A DNA stretch of 64,000 nucleotides, from NCBI GenBank assembly GCA_033763995.1, contig JANRJL010000082.1:8313-72312 (forward strand), in the 5' to 3' direction. The position numbers and the translations under genes were made by a program. This DNA is from GCA-2737725 sp033763995 (lineage in GTDB: Bacteria; Pseudomonadota; Alphaproteobacteria; Rhodospirillales; Rhodospirillaceae). Below are positions 48,986-58,117 of the stretch, one piece after another (position 1 is the stretch's first letter; each line of letters starts with the position of its first letter). Below the pieces are notes generated by a model. The model was not told the origin of the DNA and did no database searches. It saw nothing but the letters and a program-made list of their open reading frames with translations.

Positions 48986-49795
48986 TTGGCGCTGACCCAA
49001 ATTATTGTGCTGGCCATCGTGCAAGGGCTCACGGAGTTTCTGCCGGTGAGTTCCTCGGGCCATTTGGCCTTGATCCCCATGTTCACCGGCTGGCCCGATC
49101 AGGGCCTGCCCATGGATGTGGCGGTCCACGTCGGCACCATGCTGGCGGCGTGCATCTATTTCTGGCGCGACCTGTGGACAATGCTGGTGGGGCTGGCGCG
49201 CTTCGCCAAGGGCAAGCGCGATCCCGGCGCCCGGCTCGCGTTCCAAATCATCGTCGCGACGATTCCGGTGCTGGCGGCCGCCTGGGCCTTCGAGAAATAC
49301 GTCGGCGACAGCGTGCGCCAGATGATGGTGATCGGCTGGACCACGACGGGTTACGCCGTGCTGCTGTTCATCACCGACAAGATGTGCATGACGGTCAAGC
49401 GCGTGGAACACGCCACCTACCTCGACGCCATCCTGATCGGCGGCATGCAGATTCTCGCGCTCGTGCCGGGTACCAGCCGCTCGGGCATCACCATGACGAT
49501 GGCGCGGTTGCTGGGCTACGAACGGCCCGAGGCGGCACGGTTTTCGATGCTGCTCTCGATCCCCACCATCGCCGCCGGCGGCGTGTGGCTGGTGATGAAA
49601 CTGCGCGAGGCCCACGACACGTCCATGACCAACGACGCGCTGTTGGGCATCGGCCTCGCGTTTGTCTCGGGCTTCCTCGCCATCGCCATCATGATGGCCT
49701 GGCTCAGGCGTTCCACCTTCACGCCCTTTGTGATCTATCGCCTGATTCTGGGCGCCGTCGTTCTGGCCACGGCCTACGGCTGGATCGAGATCTGA
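48986..49795 (+). CDS. uppP: Undecaprenyl-diphosphatase UppP (BacA)
   Basis: A 269-residue multi-helix membrane protein starting at TTG, with a run of six G upstream. The two active-site motifs are EFLPVSSSGHLALIP and VPGTSRSGITMTMA, and the Glu-containing first motif begins at VQGLTEFL. It dephosphorylates undecaprenyl pyrophosphate to regenerate the lipid carrier for peptidoglycan and other envelope polymers, and gives bacitracin resistance when overproduced. Confidence 0.95.
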   Translation: MALTQIIVLAIVQGLTEFLPVSSSGHLALIPMFTGWPDQGLPMDVAVHVGTMLAACIYFWRDLWTMLVGLARFAKGKRDPGARLAFQIIVATIPVLAAAWAFEKYVGDSVRQMMVIGWTTTGYAVLLFITDKMCMTVKRVEHATYLDAILIGGMQILALVPGTSRSGITMTMARLLGYERPEAARFSMLLSIPTIAAGGVWLVMKLREAHDTSMTNDALLGIGLAFVSGFLAIAIMMAWLRRSTFTPFVIYRLILGAVVLATAYGWIEI

Positions 49796-49817
49796 GCGGC
49801 CCGCGTTTAGGCCACGT

Positions 49818-50306
49818 TTAACGCCGCGCCTTGCTGAACACGAAATCGGTCTTGTCCTGGCCCGCGTGACACCCAAAGCAGGCGCCGGCCGCGTTGGCCT
49901 GGGTCACCAACCGTTCACTCTTGCTGTCCCCTTTGAACCCCTCGAAGCCCCAACCGCCGGTGGCGGCATAGGCCTTGCTGTTCTTGTGCATCACGCCGAT
50001 CAGTTTGCGCGGCCCTTCGGTCACGGCGTTCTCCGCGACTTTGGCTTCAAGCAGATCGAACACGATGACCGCGCCGTCGGGGAACTTGCCCGCAGCGTAG
50101 CCGGCCAACGCTGGGGCATTGGCATAGAGATGATGAACGCCTCCGAAACTGTCGAACAACGGGTGCCCGGGATTGATCACCATCGAACTGACGTGCCGCC
50201 AATCGCGGTAACCCGCCGGATAGGCCACCTCGGGCGGCGCAGCATCTTGCGCCAAGGCGCTGCCGCAAACCGCGGCAAGGAGTATGATGGACCATGATGT
50301 GCGCAT
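49818..50306 (-). CDS. Cytochrome P460 family periplasmic protein
   Basis: A 162-residue exported protein: signal peptide MRTSWSIILLAAVCGSALA, family segments YPAGYRDWRHVSSMVIN and FPDGAVIVFDLLEAK, TGGWGFEGFKGDS, and the heme-binding ACFGCH (CxxCH) near residue 140. P460 cytochromes of ammonia oxidisers oxidise hydroxylamine through a Lys-crosslinked heme; homologues like this one, without ammonia-oxidation genes, may oxidise hydroxylamine or bind NO. An AGGAGA ribosome-binding site precedes ATG. It is divergent from an HxlR regulator, a possible controller. Confidence 0.85.
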   Translation of the reverse strand: MRTSWSIILLAAVCGSALAQDAAPPEVAYPAGYRDWRHVSSMVINPGHPLFDSFGGVHHLYANAPALAGYAAGKFPDGAVIVFDLLEAKVAENAVTEGPRKLIGVMHKNSKAYAATGGWGFEGFKGDSKSERLVTQANAAGACFGCHAGQDKTDFVFSKARR

Positions 50307-50418
50307 GTCGATCTCCTATTATCAGATTAGAAGGCGATCAGTGCATCATGGCGAAGATGGGCCAGTTGAAAACCGGGCACGAAACGGTGCGTCACTCACT
50401 TTCTGGTGCAACTTCTTG

Positions 50419-50760
50419 ATGGCAAAGACGAAGAAAATTCCTAGGGCCAAGCCAGCAGCGCGCCGCCGACCCACCGTCAAGGGCATGGTGGAGGATATTG
50501 TCGGCTGCAAATGGTCGCTGACGGTGCTGGCGCTGGTGCAGGGCGGTGTGCGCCGTCCGGGTGCCATGAAACACGCCGTCGAGGGGCTCTCGGCCAAGGT
50601 CCTCAATGAACGACTGCGCAAATTGATGCGGTTTGGGATTCTCGAACGCACCAGCTACGCCGAAATCCCCCCGCGCGTGGAGTACCGCCTCACGCCGTTC
50701 GGCACGAAACTGGGGGACGTGCTCGACCGCATCAATGCATTGGAAGAGGAACTGGGCTAG
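50419..50760 (+). CDS. HxlR family transcriptional regulator
   Basis: A 113-residue winged-helix protein starting at MAKTKKIPRAK; the basic N-terminus precedes the HxlR core IVGCKWSLTVLALVQGGVRRPGAMKHAVEGLSAKVLNERLRKL and the wing PRVEYRLTPFG. Members respond to electrophiles, aldehydes or redox stress, often through a Cys in the first helix; the Cys in VGCKWS is in that place. It starts 112 bp from the divergent cytochrome P460 gene, making that gene a likely target. Confidence 0.87.
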   Translation: MAKTKKIPRAKPAARRRPTVKGMVEDIVGCKWSLTVLALVQGGVRRPGAMKHAVEGLSAKVLNERLRKLMRFGILERTSYAEIPPRVEYRLTPFGTKLGDVLDRINALEEELG

Positions 50761-50862
50761 ATTTAAACTCAACTGAACCGAATCGCTGGTTCACGGTAAG
50801 TCTCTCTCTTTTTTTGGTCGCATTTCCCACGCCAACCGGTCCCCACTTGTCGGGGAAATGCT

Positions 50863-51873
50863 CTATGCCCCGTGGCGCGCGGGCGTGCGAAGGCGTTTGT
50901 TCTGCTGCAACGGACGGAAGCGTTTGAGGTAGGTCGGCACGATGACGTCGGGCATGGTCGGCGCGATGCCGAAGGCCTCAAGCCCCGGCAAGCGGCCGGT
51001 GGCGACGTTGCCCATCTTCAATAACTTGACTTGATCGGCGGTGGGCAACAACGGCGTGGCGTACCGCAGCACCGCGCGCACCACGGCGCCCACGGCAATG
51101 GGCCCCCACGCGGCGATGTAGGGCAGGCCCACGATCATGCGGTTGCGCATGGTCGCGCGATTCACCAACTCGACGATGTCGCGCATGGAATAGATGCGCG
51201 GTCCGCACAGCTCGTAGGTGCGCCCGGCATGGCCGTTGTCGGTGATCGCCTTCATCATGGCCTGGACGACATCGAGGACGTAAACGGGCTGAAACGACGC
51301 GCCGCCGCCCTCGGGCGCGCGCGGATTGGTGTTGGTGAAATAGGGGATGAACGGCAGCACCTGGGCGATGAGGCCATAGAGATTGAAGAAGCCGTCCTCG
51401 GGCCCGAACACGATGCTGGGGCGGAAAATGGTGGCGGTGGGAAACGCCGCGCGCACGGCAGCTTCGCCTTGGGCCTTGCTGCGTGCATAGGCCGAGGGCG
51501 AATGTTCATCGGCGCCCAAGGCCGACATGTGAATCAGGCGCGCCGCACCCGCCGCCGCCGCGGCCCTGGCCACGGTGGCCGCGCCGTCCACGTGAATCGC
51601 CTTGAACGAGCGCTTACTCATGTCGAACAGCACGCCGACAAGATTGATCACCACATCGGACCCCGCCACGGCGGCGGCCACGGACGCCGGGTCGGTGACG
51701 GAGGCGGGAATGAAGGACACTTGCCCCAGGTCGCCGGCGGTTTTCAGGAATTGCGCCTTTTGGGTATCGCGCACCGCGACCCGCACGCGCCAGCCGGCGG
51801 CGGCCAAATGCCGCACCAGATAGCGCCCGATGAACCCCGATCCGCCGAAAATCGTCGCCAGCCGCTGTGCCAT
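50863..51873 (-). CDS. NDUFA9-like complex I accessory NAD(P)-binding protein
   Basis: A 336-residue extended SDR protein starting at MAQRLATIFGGSGFIGRYLVRHL, with AGGGA upstream. The cofactor motif is GGSGFIG, then NLVGVLFDMSKRSF, HMSALGAD and YARSKAQGEAAVRAAFP, giving the Y-x-x-x-K pair. This pattern (NLVGVL, SALGA, RPSIVFGPEDGFFN) is that of NDUFA9/39-kDa subunits, found in alphaproteobacteria and mitochondria. It probably binds NADPH and stabilises NADH dehydrogenase I or acts in ubiquinone biosynthesis. No nuo genes are in the window. Confidence 0.88.
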   Translation of the reverse strand: MAQRLATIFGGSGFIGRYLVRHLAAAGWRVRVAVRDTQKAQFLKTAGDLGQVSFIPASVTDPASVAAAVAGSDVVINLVGVLFDMSKRSFKAIHVDGAATVARAAAAAGAARLIHMSALGADEHSPSAYARSKAQGEAAVRAAFPTATIFRPSIVFGPEDGFFNLYGLIAQVLPFIPYFTNTNPRAPEGGGASFQPVYVLDVVQAMMKAITDNGHAGRTYELCGPRIYSMRDIVELVNRATMRNRMIVGLPYIAAWGPIAVGAVVRAVLRYATPLLPTADQVKLLKMGNVATGRLPGLEAFGIAPTMPDVIVPTYLKRFRPLQQNKRLRTPARHGA

Positions 51874-52083
51874 GTTTCGTCCCTGGGTCCCGTCCTTTGG
51901 CCTCGTCCCCGCGTGGATGCCGCCCCCCTTTTTGGGCCGAACCGCGCGCCGAGGCAAGAGCCTGGAACGCCCGACGACGGCGGCCCAAGGACGGCCAAAT
52001 GCCTGGAAAACGGTCGATTTTCCGTCGCGCCTTCGGATTGACACACCGGCGAGCGCACTGTATCCGTCTCGCCCTAAACCGCT

Positions 52084-52170
52084 GCCCAAGTGGTGGAACT
52101 GGTAGACGCGCTGGCTTCAGGTGCCAGTGACCGCAAGGTCGTGGAGGTTCGAGTCCTCTCTTGGGCACCA
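52084..52170 (+). tRNA. tRNA-Leu (anticodon CAG)
   Basis: This 87-nt class II tRNA has acceptor stem GCCCAAG/CTTGGGC, an anticodon stem CTGGC/GCCAG enclosing TTCAGGT (anticodon CAG), a long variable arm (TGACCGCAAGGTCGT) and a T-loop TTCGAGT. CCA is encoded. The large variable arm and anticodon fix the identity as leucine. It reads CTG, the most used Leu codon here. Confidence 0.95.
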
Positions 52171-52226
52171 TTTTCCGGACGGGGGCCCTGGCCCCTGGCA
52201 AGCCGAGGCGGGATCCGAGAACCACC

Positions 52227-52835
52227 GTGACCAATCATCTGCACCGCGGCGATCTTCCCTCCTCCGTCTCCTTCAAGACCAGCGTGGCGGTCGACACCGA
52301 GACCATGGGTCTGCGCCTGCACCGTGATCGGCTATGTGTCGTGCAACTTTCGGGCGGCGACGGCCACAGCCACATCATCCAGGTCACCGCCGGGCAAACC
52401 GCGCCGAACCTGATGCGCGTGATGACCGACCCCAATGTTCTGAAAATTTTCCACTTCGCGCGCTTCGACTTGGCGATGCTGCAACGCCGGTTCGGCATCC
52501 GCTGCGCGCCGGTGTACTGCACGCGCACCGCCTCACGGCTCACGCGCACCAACACCGACAAGCACGGCCTGAAGGATTTGTGCAAGGAGATGCTCGACAT
52601 CGAACTGTCGAAGCAACAACAGACCTCGGATTGGGGTGCCGAGACCCTGAGCCAAGAACAAGTCGACTACGCCGCCGCCGACGTGCTGCACTTGCATCGC
52701 CTCAAGGCCGAACTGGACAAGCTGCTCGCCCGCGAGGGCCGCGTGGCCTTGGCCGAAGCATGCTTCAAGTTCCTGCCCGACCGCGCCGCGTTGGATTTGG
52801 CGGGCTGGGCCGACGACGACATCTTCGCGCACTAA
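52227..52835 (+). CDS. rnd: Ribonuclease D (short form)
   Basis: A 202-residue DEDD exonuclease. Exo I is VAVDTETMGL, Exo II is KIFHFARFDLAML and Exo III is VDYAAADVLHL, holding the four acidic metal ligands. The HRDC domains of E. coli RNase D are absent, as in many alphaproteobacterial homologues. It trims 3' ends of tRNAs and other stable RNAs, and lies just after tRNA-Leu. The GTG at 52227 is preferred to an in-frame start overlapping the tRNA. Confidence 0.88.
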   Translation: MTNHLHRGDLPSSVSFKTSVAVDTETMGLRLHRDRLCVVQLSGGDGHSHIIQVTAGQTAPNLMRVMTDPNVLKIFHFARFDLAMLQRRFGIRCAPVYCTRTASRLTRTNTDKHGLKDLCKEMLDIELSKQQQTSDWGAETLSQEQVDYAAADVLHLHRLKAELDKLLAREGRVALAEACFKFLPDRAALDLAGWADDDIFAH

Positions 52836-53024
52836 CGCACCTGCCGGGCTTGCGCGGGCCCCGCGAGCGCCCACATATCTCGTTTGTCATGATTTCTGAG
52901 TCGGCGCTGCGGGGCAGCGCGTTGACCCGGAGAGTCCGCCGGGCGATACTTTTGCCGCGCCGCAACCCCGGCCCTTAGCGATCACTTTCGCGGTTCAAAC
53001 TCAACCCCAGCGCCGTTCCAATTC

Positions 53025-54014
53025 ATGGCCTCATCTTCCGCCTCGACCGTCAAGACCGCCGGCCCCGGCGACCCCATCGCTTCGGCGCGGCGCGTGTTCA
53101 CGACCGCCGTCGAGGGCATTCAGGCGATGGACAAGTCTTTGGGGAGCGATTTCAAGGCGTGTGTCGAATTGTTCCTGGGCATCAAGGGCCGCGTCATCGT
53201 CTCGGGCATGGGCAAGAGCGGGCACGTGGGCCACAAGATCGCGGCGACCCTGGCCTCCACCGGCACGCCGGCGTTTTTCGTTCATGCGGCCGAGGCCAGC
53301 CACGGCGACTTGGGCATGATCACCAACGACGACGCGGTGTTGGCCCTGTCCAATAGCGGCGAAACGTCGGAACTGGCAGACCTGATCGATTACACGCGCC
53401 GCTTCGGCATCAAGCTGGTGGCGATCACCAGCAAGCGCAACTCCAGCCTGGGGCAAGCCGCCGACATCGTCTTGGAATTGCCCGGCGTGCCCGAGGCGTG
53501 CCCGCTGGGATTGGCGCCGACCACGTCCACCACCATGATGCTGGCCCTGGGCGACGCCCTGGCCGTGTCGTTGCTGGAGCGGCGCGGGTTCACCTCGGAC
53601 GACTACAAAGTCTTTCATCCGGGCGGCAAGCTCGGCCGCCGCCTGCTCAAGGTCGCGGACTTGATGCACGCAGGCCACGAACTGCCCCTGGTGAAGCCCG
53701 GCACTTCCATGTCCGATACCATCGTCGTCATGACGCAAAAGACCTTCGGCATCGCGGGCGTCGTCGACGGCGGCAAGTTGATCGGCGTGGTCACCGACGG
53801 CGACCTGCGCCGCCACTTGCAATCGGGGCTGCTGGAACGCACGGCGGGCGACATCATGACGCGCAACCCCAAGAGCACGCGCGGCGGCATGTTGGCGCAG
53901 GAAGCCCTGCGGCTGATGAACGAATGGAAAGTCGCCTGCCTGTTCGTCGTCGATGACGGCGCGCCGGTGGGCATCGTGCGGCTGCACGACATCCTGCGGG
54001 CCGGCGCGGCATGA
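53025..54014 (+). CDS. kdsD: Arabinose-5-phosphate isomerase (KdsD/KpsF family)
   Basis: A 329-residue protein with an SIS domain (GMGKSGHVGHKIAATLASTG, then SHGDLGM and SNSGETSELA) followed by two CBS motifs (VKPGTSMSDTIVVMTQ and VTDGDLRRHLQSG, then MTRNPKS...). It interconverts ribulose 5-phosphate and arabinose 5-phosphate, the first step to Kdo of LPS. It is the first gene of the kdsD-lptC-lptA-lptB-rpoN cluster and overlaps lptC by 4 bp. Confidence 0.95.
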   Translation: MASSSASTVKTAGPGDPIASARRVFTTAVEGIQAMDKSLGSDFKACVELFLGIKGRVIVSGMGKSGHVGHKIAATLASTGTPAFFVHAAEASHGDLGMITNDDAVLALSNSGETSELADLIDYTRRFGIKLVAITSKRNSSLGQAADIVLELPGVPEACPLGLAPTTSTTMMLALGDALAVSLLERRGFTSDDYKVFHPGGKLGRRLLKVADLMHAGHELPLVKPGTSMSDTIVVMTQKTFGIAGVVDGGKLIGVVTDGDLRRHLQSGLLERTAGDIMTRNPKSTRGGMLAQEALRLMNEWKVACLFVVDDGAPVGIVRLHDILRAGAA

Positions 54015-54724
54015 CGGAACCCCGCGAGCCGCATACGCGACGGGCCACGGATGAGGCCATGTGGCAACCGCGCGCCGCCAACACCGCCGACGACGTGGCG
54101 CGCTACAGCAAGTTCGTCGGGCGCATGCGCGTCGGCCTGCCGGCGGTGGCGGGTCTGTTGGTGTTGCTGGTGCTGATCCTGCCGCAGTTCACGGGCGACG
54201 ACGAGCGCTTCCGCATCGCCACGACGCCCTTGAAGGAAGCCGCGGTGGATGCGCTGAGCATGGTCAACGCCCGCTACTTCGGCACCGACCAGAAGGGCCA
54301 GCCTTTTTCAGTCACGGCGAAATCGGTGAAGGAGCGCGCGGACAACGACAAGCTGGTGGATTTGGTCGGCCCGCAGGCCGACATCACGCTGGCGGGCGGC
54401 GACTGGCTGTCGGTGGAGGCCAAGGCCGGCACCTACGACCGCGAGGCCGAAGTGCTTGAACTGATCGGCGACGTGAGCTTGTTTCAAGACCAAGGCTACG
54501 AAATGCACACGGCGAACGCGCGCATCAGCCTGAACGAGGGCAGCGGCGCCGGCCGCTCTCCCGTGCAAAGCCAAGGCCCCTTCGGCCAGCTCGACGCCCA
54601 GGGCTTCGATCTCTACGACAAGGGCGAGCGCGTCGTGTTCCTGGGGCCCGCCAAGCTGGTGCTCAACAACACCGTCAAACCTGAAGCCAGCGGTGCCGAA
54701 GCCAGCGAGACCAAATCACCGTGA
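54011..54724 (+). CDS. lptC: LPS export protein LptC
   Basis: A 237-residue bitopic protein. A cytoplasmic N-terminus precedes one membrane helix (about 46-65, VGLPAVAGLLVLLVLILPQF). The periplasmic beta-jellyroll contains FRIATTPLKE, VNARYFGTDQKGQPFSVTAKS, LVGPQADITLAGGDWLSVEAKAG and HTANARISLNEGSG. LptC takes LPS from LptFG and passes it to LptA. ATGA and GTGA overlaps link it to kdsD and lptA. Confidence 0.92.
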   Translation: MTEPREPHTRRATDEAMWQPRAANTADDVARYSKFVGRMRVGLPAVAGLLVLLVLILPQFTGDDERFRIATTPLKEAAVDALSMVNARYFGTDQKGQPFSVTAKSVKERADNDKLVDLVGPQADITLAGGDWLSVEAKAGTYDREAEVLELIGDVSLFQDQGYEMHTANARISLNEGSGAGRSPVQSQGPFGQLDAQGFDLYDKGERVVFLGPAKLVLNNTVKPEASGAEASETKSP

Positions 54725-55614
54725 CGCCCATGAGAACCGCGATTGTTTTGTCGATTGGCCTGGGATTGATGTGCGCGAGCGTGAACGCCCACGCGCAGTC
54801 GCTGAGTTTTGCCTCCAAAGATCCCGACAAACCCATCGAGGTCACGGCCGATCAGGGCATCGAGTGGCAGCAAAGCGCCAAGCTGTTCATCGCGCGGGGC
54901 AACGCCAAGGCCCGCCAGGGCGAACTCAGCGTCACGGCCGACGAGCTCGTGGCGCATTATCGCGATACGAACTCGGGCAACGAGGTGTACCGCGTCGACG
55001 CCGTGGGCAACGTGGCGATCGCGTCGACCTCGGAGCAAGCGACGGGGTCGGCGGCGGTTTACGATTTCGACAAATCCGTGCTGGTGATCGAGGGCAACCC
55101 CGTGAGCCTCACTACGCCGTCGGGAAAAGTCACGGCCAAGCAGGCGATCCAGTATTGGGCGCGCGAGCGCGTCGCCGTGGCCGAGGGCGATGCCGAGGCC
55201 CAAGACGAGAATCGCCGAATCAAGGCCGATCGCTTAACGGCGTTTTTCCATGACGTCGAAAAGGCGAAGACTCCGTCGACGCCCACTACATTGCAGCAAG
55301 GCGATATTCGCATCGTGCAGGCCGAGGGCAATGTCGTCATGCGCACGGCCAAGGAAACGGTGCGCGGCGATCGCGGCGAATACAATCGCGATACGGGCAT
55401 CGCCCGGCTTGAGGGCGCGGTGAAAATGACGCAGGGCGAGAATCAGCTGAGCGGCGGCTTCGCCGTGGTCGACACCAAGGCCGGCACCAGCCGGTTGTTC
55501 GGCAGCGCCAGGGAGGCCGGGGTACCCGGTCCCGGCAGCGATGCCCGCGTCAAGGCCTTGATCGCGCCCAAGCCTAAATCGCCCGACGCGAAGGCCCCGG
55601 AACCGGCCAAGTAG
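54721..55614 (+). CDS. lptA: LPS transport periplasmic protein LptA
   Basis: A 297-residue periplasmic protein starting at GTG (54721) overlapping the lptC stop, or at ATG 54730, which begins the signal peptide MRTAIVLSIGLGLMCASVNAHA. The OstA-type repeats are visible: PIEVTADQGIEWQQSAKLFIARGNAKARQGELSVTADELVAHY and AIQYWARERVAVAEGDAEAQD, then VRGDRGEYNRDTGIARLEGAVK. It forms the bridge carrying LPS across the periplasm. It is longer than E. coli LptA (185 residues), as usual in alphaproteobacteria. Confidence 0.92.
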   Translation: MTPMRTAIVLSIGLGLMCASVNAHAQSLSFASKDPDKPIEVTADQGIEWQQSAKLFIARGNAKARQGELSVTADELVAHYRDTNSGNEVYRVDAVGNVAIASTSEQATGSAAVYDFDKSVLVIEGNPVSLTTPSGKVTAKQAIQYWARERVAVAEGDAEAQDENRRIKADRLTAFFHDVEKAKTPSTPTTLQQGDIRIVQAEGNVVMRTAKETVRGDRGEYNRDTGIARLEGAVKMTQGENQLSGGFAVVDTKAGTSRLFGSAREAGVPGPGSDARVKALIAPKPKSPDAKAPEPAK

Positions 55615-55751
55615 CTGGGCGATTTGGCCTTAATTGCGCGGAAAGGTTGACGCCAGCGCACGTTCATCGGAAAACGGTGGCCGAAATTGCCCCGGCGCTT
55701 GCGGTTTGGGCGCCAAATGCTTAACGCATATGAGTTATTGCCCGCCCGATC

Positions 55752-56540
55752 ATGGCTGACACCGCGACCCTGACACAGGCCCCCAAGACTTCGCCGGGAA
55801 CCCCCGCCGCCATTCCCAAGACCGGGCTGGCCGTGGTCGGCCTGGGCAAAAGCTACAAGGGCCGTCCGGTGCTGCGCGACGTGAGCCTGACGGTGCAGCG
55901 CGGCGAGGCGGTGGGGCTCCTGGGCCCCAACGGCGCGGGCAAGACCACTTCGTTTTATTGCGTCACCGGCCTCATCAGCCCCGATCGCGGCCAGATTTTT
56001 CTGGACGGCCAGGACATCACGGCCCTGCCCATGTACCGCAGGGCACGACTCGGCATCGGCTACTTGCCGCAAGAGGCCTCGATCTTTCGCGGCATGACGG
56101 TGGAAGGCAACGTGCGCGCCGTGGCCGAGGTGGTCGAGCCCGACAAAGCGGCGCAGGACGCCCTGGTCGAAGCCCTGCTGAAGGAATTTTCCATCGAGCA
56201 CCTGCGCAAGTCGCCGGCGCTGGCCCTGTCGGGCGGCGAGCGGCGGCGCTGCGAGATCGCGCGGGCCCTGGCCTCGCGGCCCAGCTTCATCCTGCTCGAC
56301 GAGCCCCTGGCGGGCATCGACCCCATCGCCGTGGGTGAAATCCGCGAGATGGTGTCGCACCTCAAGGACCGCGGGCTCGGCGTGTTGATCACCGATCATA
56401 ACGTGCGCGAGACGCTCGATATCATCGACCGCGCCTATATCCTGCACGAGGGCACGGTGCTAATGGTCGGCACGCCGTCCGAGATCGTCGCCCATGAAGG
56501 CGTGCGGCGCGTTTACCTGGGAGAACGCTTCAGCCTGTGA
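55752..56540 (+). CDS. lptB: LPS export ABC transporter ATP-binding protein LptB
   Basis: A 262-residue ATPase. Walker A is GPNGAGKTTSFYC, then YLPQEASIFRGMTVEGNV (LptB-specific Q-loop region), signature LSGGERRRCEIARAL, Walker B FILLDEPLAGIDPIAVGEI and the H-loop in VLITDHNVRETL. These are the typical LptB motifs. An additional 25-residue N-terminal extension is present. It powers LPS extraction with LptFG (encoded at 37.8-40.2 kb) and is followed 23 bp on by rpoN. Confidence 0.96.
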   Translation: MADTATLTQAPKTSPGTPAAIPKTGLAVVGLGKSYKGRPVLRDVSLTVQRGEAVGLLGPNGAGKTTSFYCVTGLISPDRGQIFLDGQDITALPMYRRARLGIGYLPQEASIFRGMTVEGNVRAVAEVVEPDKAAQDALVEALLKEFSIEHLRKSPALALSGGERRRCEIARALASRPSFILLDEPLAGIDPIAVGEIREMVSHLKDRGLGVLITDHNVRETLDIIDRAYILHEGTVLMVGTPSEIVAHEGVRRVYLGERFSL

Positions 56541-56563
56541 GCGTGGGGAATTGAGAATCCATC

Positions 56564-58072
56564 ATGGCCATCGGCCCGCGTCTTGATCTCCGCCAATCGC
56601 AAAGCCTCGTCATCACGCCGCAATTGCAGCAGGCAATCAAACTGCTGCAGATGTCGGCGGTTGAGTTGTCGGCTTATGTCGAGCAAGAACTCGAGTCCAA
56701 TCCGCTGCTGGAACGCGACGACTCCCCTGAAACCGAAACATTTTCTGACGCTCTCGGCGGCGAAGCTGCGGCCCCCAGCGCGTCGGTGGGCGAGCCCAAG
56801 GCGCTTGACCGTGAAACCGGCGATGATTCGCCGGACTTCGACACCTCTGAGCCGGGCGATGGCGATGACCCCGTCACCGACGCGCTCGGCGCGCGCGCCG
56901 ATGACAGCCTGGGCGGCGGCGCGTTTTCGACGGTCAGCATGCCCCAGGGCGGCGAAGGCCCCGACTTTGAGCGCATCGCCGGCGAGGCGCCGGACTTGCG
57001 CAGTTACCTCATACAACAGCTCAATCTCTCGGTGGCCGACGCGCGCGAGCGCATGATTGGGTTACATTTGATCGAGCAGTTGGACGAGAACGGCTATCTC
57101 GCCACGCCGCTCGCCGAGGCCGCCACTCACCTCGGCACCGACATCGATGCCGTCGAGAAGGTCTTGGGTATTCTGCAGAGGTTTGACCCGCCGGGCATTT
57201 TTGCGCGCGACCTGAAAGAATGCATGAAACTGCAACTGATCGACCGCGACCGCTTCGATCCGGTCATGGAGACGTTCATCGCGCATCTTGAGCTGCTGGG
57301 CAGCGGCGACCTCAAGAAGATGCGCGACGTTTGCGGCGTATCGTCCGAGGATCTGCAGGACATGTTGACGGAAGTGCGCGCGCTGGACCCGAAACCGGCC
57401 TTGCGTTTCGAGCGCAGCGTGAACGAAACCGTCGTGCCCGATATCTTCATGACGCCGCTGGCCGAGGGCGGGTGGCGCGTGGAGCTCAATTCTCAAACCC
57501 TGCCGCGCGTCTTGATCAACCAAAGTTACGTCGCGGAAGTGAACAAGATCGTCTCATCAAAAGATGAAAAACAGTTCATGTCCGAGCGATTGCAAGCGGC
57601 CAATTGGTTGGTGAAAGCGTTGCAGCAACGCGCGGAAACCATTCTCAAGGTCGCGACGGAAATCGTGCGTCAGCAGGACGGCTTCTTTCGCCACGGCATC
57701 GCGCACCTCAAGCCCCTGATCCTGCGTGACATCGCGACCGTCATCGACATGCACGAAAGCACGGTCAGCCGCGTGACCACCAACAAGTTCATCGAGACGC
57801 CGCGCGGCGTTTTCGAGCTGAAGTATTTCTTCAGCCAGTCCTTGCCCAGCGCCTCGGGCGAGGCCGCGACATCGTCGGAGTCGGTGCGCCACCGCATCAA
57901 AACCCTGATCGAAAGCGAGCCCGATGACGACGTTCTTTCGGACGACACCCTTGTGGACATGCTCAAGGCCGAAGGGATCGACGTGGCCCGGCGCACGGTG
58001 GCTAAGTATCGGGAATCGCTCAATATTCCGTCTTCGATTCAGCGCCGGCGGGCCAAGGCCTTGAAGTTCTAG
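56564..58072 (+). CDS. rpoN: RNA polymerase sigma-54 factor
   Basis: A 502-residue sigma factor. Region I begins with LDLRQSQSLVITPQLQQAIKLLQMSAVELSAYVEQELESNPLLE, the activator-response segment. An acidic linker (about 45-130) is followed by the core-binding and DNA-binding parts with KPLILRDIATVIDMHESTVSRVTTNK, and the RpoN box ARRTVAKYRE near residue 480. It directs transcription from -24/-12 promoters under bEBP control. Conserved linkage to lptB and ptsN is seen; hpf is missing in between. Confidence 0.97.
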   Translation: MAIGPRLDLRQSQSLVITPQLQQAIKLLQMSAVELSAYVEQELESNPLLERDDSPETETFSDALGGEAAAPSASVGEPKALDRETGDDSPDFDTSEPGDGDDPVTDALGARADDSLGGGAFSTVSMPQGGEGPDFERIAGEAPDLRSYLIQQLNLSVADARERMIGLHLIEQLDENGYLATPLAEAATHLGTDIDAVEKVLGILQRFDPPGIFARDLKECMKLQLIDRDRFDPVMETFIAHLELLGSGDLKKMRDVCGVSSEDLQDMLTEVRALDPKPALRFERSVNETVVPDIFMTPLAEGGWRVELNSQTLPRVLINQSYVAEVNKIVSSKDEKQFMSERLQAANWLVKALQQRAETILKVATEIVRQQDGFFRHGIAHLKPLILRDIATVIDMHESTVSRVTTNKFIETPRGVFELKYFFSQSLPSASGEAATSSESVRHRIKTLIESEPDDDVLSDDTLVDMLKAEGIDVARRTVAKYRESLNIPSSIQRRRAKALKF

Positions 58073-58088
58073 ACCCCCGCCCGTTTGC

Positions 58089-58117
58089 TTGACTTCGGGG
58101 GGGAGGGTGCCTATGTT
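58089..58117 (+). promoter_or_regulatory. Candidate sigma-70 promoter between rpoN and ptsN
   Basis: TTGACT (58089-58094) and TATGTT (58112-58117) are exactly 17 bases apart, in the 270-bp gap 58073-58342 that otherwise shows no gene. The -35 box falls in the loop of a weak CCCCCG/CGGGGG hairpin (58074-58101) just after rpoN. It would drive ptsN with a leader of about 220 bases. Confidence 0.55.

Noticed and set aside
50761..50862. T-rich stretch after the HxlR gene as terminator
   Set aside because: GAACC/GGTTC is only a 5-bp stem and lies 14 bases before the T-run, so it is not supported.
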